Below, in pieces: positions 33,519-43,565 of a DNA stretch of 64,000 bases (its first letter is position 1; the number at the start of each line of letters is the position of its first letter). The notes under the pieces are model-generated. The model saw only the letters and a program-made list of their open reading frames with translations, made no database searches and was not told where the DNA came from. Made by a program: the position numbers and the translations under genes. Location of the stretch: assembly GCA_033675265.1 (NCBI GenBank), contig JAUJYZ010000316.1, positions 248,001 to 312,000 on the forward strand, written 5' to 3'. The stretch is from Actinostola sp. cb2023. Its lineage: Eukaryota; Cnidaria; Anthozoa; Actiniaria; Actinostolidae.

Positions 33519-33552
33519 GTAGCAAAAAGGAACATGTGATCCTTTTTGCTAC
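33519..33552. repeat. Lox-like palindrome P2 (13-8-13)
   Basis: Same perfect 13-bp arms (33519-33531, 33540-33552), spacer ACATGTGA. This spacer is almost the reverse complement of the P1 spacer. Confidence 0.85.
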
Positions 33553-33560
33553 TTTAGTTG

Positions 33561-33592
33561 GTAGCAAAAAGGATCATGTTCCTTTTTGCTAC
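33561..33592. repeat. Palindrome P3 (13-6-13)
   Basis: Same arms (33561-33573, 33580-33592), spacer TCATGT of 6 bp. Confidence 0.85.
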
Positions 33593-33597
33593 CAACT

Positions 33598-33818
33598 TAC
33601 AGTGAAGACACACTAACCGGGACCACTTGAGCAAAACTGACCAATCAGATTACACCTGAAAATAATCACATTCCAACAAAAGTTGTCTGGGCCAATCAGC
33701 ATTATAGTCATAATGATGATTGGCGCAGATGACTTTTGTTGGAATGTGATTATTTTCAGGTGTAATCTGATTGGTCAGTTTTGCTCAAGTGGTCCCGGTT
33801 AGTGTGTCCTCGCTGTAA
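33598..33818. mobile_element. Hairpin MITE inserted between P3 and P4
   Basis: Arms begin CAGTGAAGACACACTAACCG at the left and the complement of CAGCGAGGACACACTAACCG at the right, about 90 bp each. TA flanks both sides. Removing it with one TA recreates a linker that mirrors the P1-P2 linker. Confidence 0.8.
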
Positions 33819-33819
33819 A

Positions 33820-33851
33820 GTAGCAAAAAGGAACATGATCCTTTTTGCTAC
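33820..33851. repeat. Palindrome P4 (13-6-13)
   Basis: Same arms (33820-33832, 33839-33851), spacer ACATGA. Confidence 0.85.
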
Positions 33852-33866
33852 CTACTATTTACCTAC

Positions 33867-34068
33867 GATTGACCGTATTCCAGAATAGGAATACACAGAA
33901 TAACATCCCTAATTCGCTGTCACGCAGCTACTGTCCACTGTAAAGTAAAACGATTCGTTGTTGTATCATAATAAAGTTACAAGGAACAGTTTGGAATTTT
34001 AAATGTGCTGAAATAAAAGCATCCAAGTGTTTATTCCGTGTATTCCTATTATGGAATAGGGTCAATCG
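33867..34068. mobile_element. Second foldback element within the array
   Basis: CGATTGACCGTATTCCAGAA at the left and its diverged complement at the right (ends 34,068) form arms of about 38 bp. Confidence 0.65.
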
Positions 34069-34082
34069 AACGCACCCTTAAG

Positions 34083-34137
34083 GTAGCAAAAAGGAACAAA
34101 GGTAGCAAAAAGGATCAAAATGAGGTAGCAAAAAGGA
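34083..34137. repeat. Three direct half-sites, upstream side
   Basis: GTAGCAAAAAGGA at 34083-34095, 34102-34114 and 34125-34137, all in plus orientation. Trailing bases are ACA, TCA and ATA. Confidence 0.8.
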
Positions 34138-34147
34138 ATATGAATCT

Positions 34148-34514
34148 AACCGTCCGTCCATCCATCCATCCATCCATCCATCCATCCATCCATCCATCCA
34201 TCCATCCATCCATCCATCCATCCATCCATCCATCCATCCATCCATCCATCCATCCATCCATCCATCCATCCATCCATCCATCCATCCATCCATCCATCCA
34301 TCCATCCATCCATCCATCCATCCATCCATCCATCCATCCATCCATCCATCCATCCATCCATCCATCCATCCATCCATCCATCCATCCATCCATCCATCCA
34401 TCCATCCATCCATCCATCCATCCATCCATCCATCCATCCATCCATCCATCCATCCATCCATCCATCCATCCATCCATCCATCCATCCATCCATCCATCCA
34501 TCCATCCATCCATC
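34148..34514. repeat. (TCCA)n microsatellite, about 360 bp
   Basis: A perfect 4-bp repeat of roughly 90 copies. All long ORFs reading HPSIHPSI or MDGWMDGW here are artefacts. Assembly length may be unreliable. Confidence 0.95.
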
Positions 34515-35856
34515 TCAGTAACATTAAGGCATGGTTCTAAGGCGATCACGCCCATAAAACTATAAGGGGGTTGTAATTTGCTTTCGTTTTATTGCAGAAG
34601 CTTGGGTTCAGGATTAAATGTATAGATGAGCAGATTGTACATATTTTTGAAGTTAGTTACCATGGCAACAATACATTTTACCTTTTAACCCGGGTTTAAG
34701 AAAATAAGATTCAAGGCTTTGGTAGAAGCACACAACGTTAGTATATCAGAGTAGAAGATAGTGAAAATAATACAGTTTACCATGCTGTTCATCAGGCTAA
34801 TTGGATATTTTGGAAATATATAATTGCTGAGTCATAAATCGAGAGTATCAAATTTCATTTTCACGTTTATCACCCTTCCCATTACTTTTTCCAACTTATC
34901 CAATTAGACCAATAAACTAGGTAGTAAGTCTATTTAATTTTCAATAAAATCCTTGTCATGCAAAATTTATTTACCTGTATGCACGAGACTTTTATTTTAT
35001 AAAATCCATCCATCCATCCATCCATCCATCCCTCCATCCATACGTACCTTTACCCACTTATGAGGACCCTTGTTCTCAGACCGTCTTATGGGGACACCAT
35101 GTTCTTGACAATATTTCAAATTGGTGATAGGGTAGATCGAGAGGTTATTGAATACACACTTTATCCATTCTTTGAAATCAAGGCTATGTACTTTTTATAG
35201 TTATGGGGACATTTTCCCCACAATTTCTGGGGACATTATCCACACCTTGTGGGGACTTCTGTTATATCACCACTTGCGGGGACAGCACGCTATGTCGAAG
35301 GAATATTTGCCAGTTTATAGAAGTTTGCGATAGGCACTTGTTCTTAGATATCCTAAATTTGTTGCTTTTGAATAAACGGCACAAGAGCTGGGTTCTTTAG
35401 GGTATTCAGAACAAGACGGAAGAAAACTCGGTTATGCATGGGAAGCGCTAGGTAAGCTAGGGTCCCGTGAATCAGGAAAAGGGAATTATAGAGAAGTACA
35501 GCAAAATCGCCTCTTTTAAATCAATTTTTTTAAACTTGCTACACACATTGCTTCAAGGATATTATCCATTCCAAGCATTAATAATAATAAAGCTGTTCTT
35601 TTTTTAGCGCAGCCCCATAGGCACGCTTTACAAAAATGTGTTGTTACTCAAGCAAACAGTTATGTAAGTAATATCATTTTTATTTTTCAAACTTCTCAGC
35701 AGGCCTTTTTATACTTGGTTCTATATATAAATCACAGACCTTCTCTGTTCTTTTTTACTGCAAACAATAGCTTTGTTATATATATATATATACAAAGCTA
35801 CAAGTTGGTGTCTTGGTTTTACCTTTATTCTACATATATATATCTATATCTATATC
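34515..35856. repeat. Non-coding with a short TCCA run and GGGGAC repeats
   Basis: A second TCCA run lies at about 35005-35041. Between 35,085 and 35,285 the words GGGGAC and CCCCAC recur several times, as in dispersed vertebrate and invertebrate repeats. TA and ATC runs follow. No gene. Confidence 0.6.
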
Positions 35857-35890
35857 TAACCAATGTGTATACTACTCAGTTTTTGAGTAC

Positions 35891-35957
35891 ATAGAGTTTA
35901 ATACAATTTGTTTCGTAGACCGACGTGAAGTCGGTCCACTCTTCAGTTAATCTCTAT
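35891..35957 (-). ncRNA. Hammerhead ribozyme, left arm
   Basis: Mirror copy of the right-arm ribozyme. The minus strand has CTGAAGA, a 10-bp stem II, and GAAAC in the same order. Confidence 0.7.
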
Positions 35958-36340
35958 ACACTGAAGCAATTGTCAAGAGCTACAACAACAATATGATCGC
36001 GTCAGTATCGTAAACCGTTGAATAGTTGCGCGCGCTAAATAGTTGCACGCGCTAATGTGATTGCATGTTACATAATTGTATAATTAGACATCATGAAATC
36101 ACTTTATCTTAACGGCATATTCCAAAGGTTTGCCAACCTGATCATATTATTGTCTATCAATCAATCAATTTATTTATTTATCTATGTATTTATTTATTTG
36201 TTGTTACATGCTTCGGTTTGTAGAATGTAACATGCAATCACATTAGCGCGTGCAACTATTTAGCGCGCGCAACTATTCAACGGTTTACGATACTGACGCG
36301 ATCATATTGTTGTTGTAGCTCTTGACAATTGCTTCAGTGT

Positions 36341-36407
36341 ATAGAGATTAACTGAAGAGTGGACCGACTTCACGTCGGTCTACGAAACAAATTGTATTAA
36401 ACTCTAT
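36341..36407 (+). ncRNA. Hammerhead ribozyme, right arm
   Basis: The core strand CTGAAGA (36352-36358, fits CUGANGA) is followed by a perfect 10-bp stem II (GTGGACCGAC with GTCGGTCTAC, loop TTCAC). GAAA follows at 36384-36387. Stem III is minimal (ACA/TGT), as in Penelope-type hammerheads. The predicted cut follows A36396 in the GUA triplet. Stem I pairs TTAA (36348-36351) with TTAA (36397-36400), then ATAGAG with CTCTAT across one A-A mismatch. All conserved core positions are present. Confidence 0.75.
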
Positions 36408-36597
36408 GTACTCAAAAACTGAGTAGTATACACATTGGTTAAATTCGCTCCTTCATTGTAGAGCACTATCTTGGTTTCACCGGTGAACTTCACCTGAATT
36501 ATATCTATATCTATATATATATATAAACAACTACAGCATGGCCACGTAAATCTAACTATAAATGGCAATCAATCACTGAATCAGTCAATCAATATCG

Positions 36598-36755
36598 TGC
36601 GCTGTCATACGATGAGTAAATAGTTTATTTACTAATTCTAAAGGTATATAATTGTTAGGAGGCAATCTACCACAATCTCTGTGCTTCTCAACAATTATAT
36701 ACCTTAAGTCTCAAAGAACTAGTAATAACGATGTGCCCATCATGTGACAGCGCGC
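36598..36755. mobile_element. Foldback MITE
   Basis: Ends GCGCTGTCATACGATG and CATCATGTGACAGCGC, with an inner pair AAGGTATATAATTGTT / AACAATTATATACCTT. Confidence 0.65.
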
Positions 36756-38077
36756 CTATTTTATTACAGTAAGATTTACGATACACAAGCTACTATGAGG
36801 CACACGCTGTATTTGTTGTTTGTTGTCGTTATTTCACTCGCTGAAGATGAATCTCTGCCTCTGCTCAGAGATCTAGTATTGTAGAAATCATTAACGTAGA
36901 TGTAAATTTCAATCGTTTAACCAAAGTGATTCAGAGGCTATTACTTTTCTGTTACGCGCCGAAAGCGCTGGTCCGAGAAAAAAATAACAAATAATGATCT
37001 TTTACTAGCGAAATCCCGAAATTTGACCAATATTTTGCGAGACTCTATAACTTTGTAGATTAATAAACAATGGCTTCATCACACGTGGTATGTTCCTTAA
37101 TAAGGACTTTTGTGCACCTACACGAAGACCTGACCGCCTCTTACTAAATAGATCTCTTTATAATTAGCTTCGTATGTAATTTCAAATGTTTTTAAATCCA
37201 CGTGAATATGAACGAATAAATTTCAGAATTATAAAGGACTAATTATCCAGAGAATATCATGTTTACATCACATGGTTTGAAATGGGCAATTTACATACGA
37301 AGCTAAAGAGGTCTACATGTATTAGGGGGATTCATGAAAGGTGAACTTAGGTTTTATTGAGTTGAGAACTGTTTCCCAAGGCGTTTTTAGCTCTCTTTTT
37401 TGCATCTCTAATGAAATATTTTATAACCTTCCAATTTTTCTTGTCGAGTACAGGTCGGCTTTTCTCAATACACCTCTCGCATACCATTTTCCCAGGGAGT
37501 ACGCGTTGTGACAGGTACGATCCAAGGTTTTTTATAACTGCTTACTTCTCCTGAGGTGTCCACAAGACATTTGTCTTTTTGTTCTTTTTTTCTGAAACAT
37601 ATATGCTATTATTATAATATAACTGTGATGTAATTTTACCAAATTTGGTCATTTTTTAGGGCCTATATGAGGCGTTAATGCCTTGTATAAATCCGTAATG
37701 CCCTATTCACAACTCAAAAAACAATATACCGTATAATCCCGGTTATAAGCCTTCTGGTTATAAGCCCCCCCCCCGATTATAAGTGCCCCCCCCGATTATA
37801 AGTCTACCTGTCTGCTAACAGAAATGTTCTCCCGGTTATAAGCCCTCCGAATTTTCTCTGTATTTGGGCGGGCTCGGAAAAATACACTCGCAAGTCATCA
37901 AATATCAGCCCGTAATACCCGAGAAAACATCTAATAAGCTGTAGTGTATATCAATTTCCTGTTTGGTGAAAACATTTAACACTTAGATTCTAATAAACAC
38001 ACCTTTGGTATCAGCAGATGTCGACTTTTTCTCATGGCTGGTTTTTCTTTTTGAGACTAAAAGGAAAAGTGCTAGAT
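36756..38077. repeat. Non-coding; fragment related to Kolobok interior and C-rich repeats
   Basis: About 37262-37312 (CATCACATGGTTTGAAATGG and onward) matches 11228-11280 inside the Kolobok element. It also pairs with 37152-37180, forming a foldback. C-rich ATTATAAG units lie at 37,725-37,860. No gene. Confidence 0.55.
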
Positions 38078-38222
38078 TAGAGTACAAACACTAAAAGCGT
38101 CCAACATAAATAGTACTAAATAGTGCTAAATTATGCTAATTATATTGTTTTCTATTGTTTCATTAGTGCTATTTAGTACTAATTAGTTATTTAGTTTTCA
38201 CGCTTTTCTAAATTGCACTCTA
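38078..38222. mobile_element. MITE, AGAGTGCAA family, copy 2
   Basis: Ends TAGAGTACAAACACTAAAAG and the complement of TAGAGTGCAATTTAGAAAAG. The interior is like the copy at 13771. Confidence 0.7.
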
Positions 38223-38509
38223 GATGTCAAAAACGTATTTTTAGCTAAGGCTTTTACATAAAACATAAAATACCGGTAATGTGAAAATATTTGACAACAT
38301 CAATACCACCATAATTTGGTATGTAATTTGTAACTTGCTGTCGGTGCTATGCAAAGGTCAATGATACGAGTAAATGAGACCTTTGCATGACCTGTGCCAG
38401 TTCTATATCACTGAAATAGTGTCTGTATCGGGGTATACAGATCCATGCATGTGGCCGATTCAACCAACCTGGTTGGATCAATTGCTCATGAATTATTAAT
38501 GAGGTTTAG

Positions 38510-38725
38510 AATAGTACATAATACTCCTTACCAATCTGATTACATTCAGCAGTTGTATCTATTAGGAAATAGAATAGTGTGTTACTATAATGATATACAA
38601 TAATGTAGACCTGGTATGAATATGACAGTGACACTCTTATATTATCTTATAGTACATAATACTCCTTACCAATCTGATCACATTCGGAAGTTTTGACTAA
38701 TAGGAAATAGTAGAAACCAACTAGC
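38510..38725. repeat. Tandem pair of a 65-bp unit
   Basis: TAGTACATAATACTCCTTAC begins two diverged copies at about 38512 and 38651. Confidence 0.65.
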
Positions 38726-38936
38726 ATACTATCACGAATCAGGTTGAATAAGTGACGTCACTTCCTTGCGACAACTGTTTAATGGCGGATGTGGAGTTAA
38801 TCGCAAATTTATAGAACATAAAGATTATAATGGCAATGTTTGAAAGGATCAGTAAAGTATTTGGACATATTTTACGTGCTAGTCCCCCTTTAATTAAATG
38901 CACCATTAATTATCATTGGTCAGTCTCAAAATATAT

Positions 38937-39060
38937 TTCCTGGGTGTCAGGGATTCCTAATTCACTCTCGGGATTTGGCGAGTCGTCAAGCGACGAGACG
39001 TCACATCGCCAAATCCCGAGAGTGAATATTGGAAACCCCTGGCACCCAGGGTACTACTTA
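38937..39060. mobile_element. Foldback element
   Basis: CTGGGTGTCAGGGATTCCTA to ATTTGGCGA pairs with its complement ending at CACCCAGG. The loop is around CGTCAAGCGACGAGACG. Confidence 0.7.
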
Positions 39061-39086
39061 TAGTAAAGAGGTTTAATTTATATTTT

Positions 39087-39165
39087 TACAAACCTTCAAT
39101 ATGAGCTCTTTCAGTTTCATCAATGGCATCATTATCGTCGTTACTGCCTTCATCACTGCTAGCAG
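39087..39165 (-). CDS. Candidate acidic exon near gene B
   Basis: A minus-strand reading SSDEGSNDDNDAIDETERAH lies between an AG acceptor and a GTTTGT donor-like site. It resembles the acidic exons associated with gene A and B relatives. Support is compositional only. Confidence 0.3.
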
Positions 39166-39270
39166 CGCTGAAATCTAAATTTTGTATTTTATACTATGTA
39201 AACAAGAAAATGCTACCATCAAGGGTATGCTGTGAAAATTTTCGCCTGAAACTGGGTTTCAGAAAAAAAA

Positions 39271-39398
39271 TAGAGTGCAAACAATAGAAGCGTAAAACAG
39301 TGCTAGCTAAATAGAGTAGACTAATGAAACAATAGACATAGTACTAATTAGTACTGTTTAGATTTGTATAATTTCACGCTTTTAGTTTTTGCACTCTA
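39271..39398. mobile_element. MITE, AGAGTGCAA family, copy 3
   Basis: Ends TAGAGTGCAAACAATAGAAG and the complementary CTTTTAGTTTTTGCACTCTA. The shortest of the three copies. Confidence 0.7.
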
Positions 39399-39544
39399 GG
39401 TGCCTGAGAACAAAGTATGACTACAAATACTAAGTTTTACGTTTCATCTGGTTTCCAATGGCAATTATCACAACATGACTTTGCTCGGTAAATATTCAAC
39501 ACTATCCACCTCACCTTCGTCAAATAATTGTTAAATATATGCTG

Positions 39545-39990
39545 TGGTGTGAAATTTTCCACTGGTTAAAATGTTTAGATAGGGTTGTTCTAAGGTTACG
39601 TTTAGGGTTTTATGGTGGGTAAGTTTTGTGTTTAGGTTAGTTGTAAAGGATTAAACTGAAAGGAAGTGAATTAGAAACCAAAACAATGGACTAAAAAAAT
39701 CAAACCAGTGGAAAATTTCACACCACATATACCAACACTAGTACTGTTTCGATTTCAATTTCAAAGGGCTCCTGATACCACCTTACACTTAACCATTATA
39801 TGAGAGTGAATATTATTATTAATCATCCAGTCAGTGAAATGAAATAAAAAATTGAATCACTTACTGGAAAATGACAACGACATGGAACACCTTGTAAAGC
39901 TCGGTCCGATGCATGGGAGGTGAAACCCGAGACGTAGCATAGCGTGTTGCAATTTTAATGTTCCAGTAAGTGATTCAATTTTTTAAATTT
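39545..39990. mobile_element. Two small inverted-repeat elements
   Basis: GTGGTGTGAAATTTTCCACT at 39545 pairs with the end near 39,726. AAATTGAATCACTTACTGGA at 39850 pairs with the end near 39,987. Confidence 0.65.
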
Positions 39991-40003
39991 CACTTAACCA
40001 TTA

Positions 40004-42109
40004 TTATATGTATGGTATGTATGAATTATTACCTCCATCATCAAGATTTACTTCTATTTCACTGAGAGATTTCCCCGCCCACTTTCCAATGTCTCCACTA
40101 TCAACTGTCATAAGAATTTTGCTGACTTTTGCAAGCTCCAATGTGTGGTGGTGAAGTCTATAGAAATCTCTATGAATGTTAATGTTGTGCCCCATGTGAT
40201 TTGCAAGCCATTCCAGTTCATTATCTTCTAAGTCCAACACTTGACTCACTGTTCCAATATATTTTCTCAGACGGGTACTTCTGATCAACTGTGGTTGCGA
40301 AAGGCCCAGTTCTGCATTAGATGTGATCTTTTTGAAAACTTCCCAGTCTCTTAGATGGCCAAGGCGGCAGTTGGCAAAAATATATGGGTTACTTGTATTA
40401 ATCCCAACCACTTCACGTGTTGATATTAGCAAATCAATCCCTTCTCTTATTTCTTTCGTAAGAATCACCGGACGTTTCGTCCACGTTTTCCTCTAATTTC
40501 TACAAGGTCTAGTCTATATGATAAAAATATACAAGAAGAACTGTAACGTACTGTTTTTACTCATTAACTCCATTATCACTTTAATTTAATAATTATATTG
40601 ATAATAAATGTAAAAACTCACTAATTATTCACATATACACACACGTACACACGCACACATACGCACACTTGAATGCAGAAAGGTTGCAATATATCTATTT
40701 TATAAGAATATTTAATGAGATGTTCATGTGACATAAAGCACAGTGTATTTTCAAACGAGCACAATTGTTGTGTTCGGTATAATTATGTTGCGAATTGTTT
40801 TGAACTGATAGTCACCAGTTAACACAACTGCTGCATGATTGTTTACCAGGATAAATAAAGTTGCAATTGTTGTTGTTGTTTATTTGAATATAAGTATACT
40901 GCAACCTTTTTGCAATTCAAGTGTAAAATATTACCTTTCACTTAGTTTCTTCTCCAGAGGCTGAAGTGCATCATTAATGGCTGCTGTTTGGGCAGTTTTC
41001 CAATTCGGTCGGCTTTGGTATTCTTTGACCAACATCTTTGACGCCTCACCACCTCGACGTTTATTGAAGATAATGAGGCGACAAATAAGGTATTCTTCTA
41101 ACTTTTGCCACAGATTTAGAGATGGGTTTGCCTTCAGACTTTTCGACAATATGTTTATCTGTGAGAGGAGGTGCTTTCTTAGAAGTGTCAGATCATTGTT
41201 AAGGGGTAGAAGATTGATCTTGTTACGTGATCTGTTGGAAAGCTCTGCTAAATAATGATATGAAACTTTGTTGTTCCACTCATTCCCACTTCCTATACTA
41301 TGCTTGTATCTTTGTTTCTGAGAGCTTGACCCTTTAGAACGTAAATGCATTTCTTGATGGAGTGGCCAAGTCTCAGAGCAAGAGAGAGAATGCCTATGCA
41401 TAAGGAATTGACCACACACACCACAGCATCAAATGCTACAGGTTTAAAATAGCCTCGCAGGGAACACTCGTCATTGGGAGAGTTTTTCTGTAATTCAAGC
41501 TAGTTCTCTCATTCCTTGAGATACTTCTCGGGACCTTGACGCACCCACTCTTTCCAGTAGAACCTCTTCATATTTTATATTAAGCGGATCTGTTTTCGCC
41601 ACAAGGCTTATTTCATCTTGCTTCATTGTAACTTTTATCTGTATCATCGCTTTTGTTTCCCTTGGTTCTAGTTGAGAAAGCAGTAAGATTCTACTCTGTT
41701 CTTTAATTTTCTTGAATTTCTGTCCTTCTTCTTCTTGTTGTAGTTTCTCATTCTTAAATGAACAGGTTTTGTTGTGTTTCCAGAGTTCATCTTTTTTAAA
41801 GAAACCCAGACAGCTGGGGCATGGGATGAAATCTGTTGCCTTCATCTTTAGTTTGGAGCGTCTATATGGAATTATTTCACCTTGTTTTGTTCTCCAAAAC
41901 CTTTATATTGTGATAGTAATTGCCTTTCAGGCGCAATCTCTCCAACTCCTTCTTTCTCTCTTTTGAACCTTTTGTAAAGGACAGTGCTTCAGCATCCTCG
42001 GAAACAGTGTTGTGGCTACTCTCCAAGTGCCGGGCTATTTTTGCTACCATCTTATTGCAAAAATAGCATGATTGCCTTTTATCGTATATTCGATGTTCAG
42101 CCTTATGGA
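40004..42109 (-). pseudogene. Gene B: broken paralogue of gene A
   Basis: Pieces in order: zinc finger CYFCNKMVAKIARHLESSH (about 42,075), PCPSCLGFFKKDELWKH, LGHSIKKCIYVLKGQALRNK, FNKRRGGEASKM (41,060), then exon 40,511-40,004 with SYRLRKYIGTV-like box TRLRKYIGTVSQVLDL and NHMGHNINIHRDFYRL. GT-AG sites match gene A. Frame breaks are visible near 41,880, 41,492, 41,300 and 40,478. This copy cannot give the full protein. Box I Arg and the GH/Tyr box are preserved. It is likely an older duplicate. Its 5' exon is split from the rest by the Mutator-like element at 42110. Confidence 0.65.
42101..42109. repeat. 9-bp target duplication, left (CCTTATGGA)
   Basis: Matches 43260-43268. The undisturbed single copy is at 44003-44011 in the tandem paralogue. 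Confidence 0.85.
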
Positions 42110-42489
42110 TAGGCTCAGTATCCAGCCGCTGGGGTTTCGTGCGCCCGCGATACTCTACCCCTCACGGCTGGGCGCACGAGCTAGAAAGCGTGTCCGTGAC
42201 GTTTTATGTAATTAGCATAAATAAATATAAAAACGGAAGCGGAAGTGAAATTCTATTCGGTTGAAAATCCTATTTACTCGAGCTTTATTCGCGCTCGGTG
42301 AAATGTCGATTGTCGTTTAGTGTGAATGTCTTTGTTTGTGCTAAATAACCAGAGTGGTTGAATCATTTGCCAAAAACAAGAAGAAAATAAAAGGAAACAG
42401 GTCTTTGCAAGGAAATGTTTCTTCAATCTTGCACAACACGCCACATTTCATACACTCATCTTCTAGTCCTTCTTAAAAGAAAGCCGCTT

Positions 42490-42838
42490 TACAGTGGATT
42501 TTTCACACAACTTTGGCCGCTCCGACTGCGAAGTTCGTTCGCAATTCCCAAATTTGCTAACGAACTTCGGAACTTCAAAGTGAAATTGACCAGAGTAGAT
42601 GTTTGAAGCTGATGAACGTCATCGCAATAAAAGGACTTTATCTCCATAATGCAGTTTGAAATACACTTTTTGAAACATTTCGTTTGAGATGCAATTCTTG
42701 CAAATATTTGAATTCGAGACATAAACATTACTCACGGTTCACCGAACCAAGCCAGTTCACAGTGAAGTCGGCAAAGATCGTTATTGAACTTTATAGCAAT
42801 CGGAGCGGCCAAAGTTGTGTGAAATCAACTGTAATGGC
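42490..42838. mobile_element. MITE nested in the Mutator-like element
   Basis: Ends TACAGTGGATTTTTCACACA and the complement of TACAGTTGATTTCACACAAC. TA at each end. GCCGCTCCGA is conserved in both arms. Confidence 0.7.
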
Positions 42839-42929
42839 CAACTGTAATGCCCTTTGATGAAAGGAAGCTAACTTGGTATTTCATGAGAGACACTAGCGGC
42901 GATATCACGAGGTCAAAGACTGAGTGGAG

Positions 42930-43076
42930 CAGCTTGGAAAATTAGAGATTTTCCAGAGCCAGTAGGAAGAACAACGAACTGGACATCCTTTCCCAGAACT
43001 ATTTCTTTTAAAGCTAAACGCTGTTTTTCTTTCAAACTCTCTAAATTAAACTTCTCAAGCCAAGGGCATATTCACA
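42930..43076 (-). pseudogene. RecQ-like helicase fragment carried by the element
   Basis: The minus strand reads LEKFNLESLKEKQRLALKEI, then GKDVQFVVLPTGSGKSLIFQ. That is helicase motif 0 followed by Walker A (PTGSGKS) of the RecQ family. The frame closes after about 50 codons. There is no start codon and there are no further motifs. It looks like a captured partial exon of a host helicase gene. Confidence 0.6.
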
Positions 43077-43259
43077 AGCATCAAAACTCTCCATCACGCC
43101 ATTTTTAATCTTATGCGTCATTTTTAATTTATGCCCCCTAAAAACTGGGGGGCAGATTTCTGATTGGTTGACAAAAACAAACGGCAAGCTCGTGCGCCCA
43201 GCCGTGAGGGGGAGAGTATCGCGGGCGCACGAAACCCCAGCGGCTGGATACTGAGCCTA

Positions 43260-43565
43260 CCTTATGGATAGATCTGACAAAGAGGACTGTAGAGAGAAAT
43301 ATAGAAAAACCGAATGGACAACAGTCTGTTTTGAATGAGGGGTATAAAGTAGAGTCCGTAGGGAAACAAATTACAATACCTTCGTCATCACCTTTACCTT
43401 CATCATCACTGGTATTGTCTTCACTCTTTTCTGTCAAGCAAAAAAACATATTACAATCGAATTATATTTGCTTCATGTCATTGGAAATTGTAATCAGTTG
43501 TCACTAATTACTAAATAATTAGACTAAGTTGACTAGTCGTTTCTAATAGAAAGTGAATTGCTGCG
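43260..43565 (-). pseudogene. 5' part of gene B, displaced by the insertion
   Basis: Contains the exon EKSEDNTSDDEG and the splice-like tract TTTCTCTCTACAG, continuing to the 9-bp duplication. Nearly identical to 44005-44309. Confidence 0.55.

Larger units (their letters stand above)
35857..36442. mobile_element. Inverted-repeat element with a hammerhead ribozyme in each arm
   Basis: Arms of about 215 bp (35857-36073 and 36225-36442) are nearly identical and enclose about 150 bp. TATATC-rich sequence borders both sides. No ORF. The hammerheads suggest kinship with Penelope-like elements or retrozymes. Confidence 0.75.
42110..43259. mobile_element. Mutator-like element (Pack-MULE type), 1,150 bp
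   Basis: Terminal repeats start TAGGCTCAGTATCCAGCCGC and run about 70 bp with few mismatches. The 9-bp duplication CCTTATGGA flanks it. Long repeats plus a 9-bp duplication are typical of Mutator. There is no transposase. It carries a helicase-like fragment and a nested MITE. The empty site is preserved in the neighbouring duplicate (44003), confirming the boundaries. Confidence 0.8.

Noticed and set aside
28445..34140. CRISPR-like array interpretation of the repeated GTAGCAAAAAGGA words
   Set aside because: The genome is eukaryotic, repeats are only 13 bp, occur in both orientations as palindromes, and have no regular unique spacers.
34038..34565. Long ORFs reading HPSIHPSI or MDGWMDGW on both strands
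   Set aside because: They are translations of the (TCCA)n microsatellite, open in several frames at once.
38937..39060. Hairpin as a possible microRNA precursor
   Set aside because: Long perfect arms and TIR-like ends fit a foldback transposon better than a microRNA hairpin.
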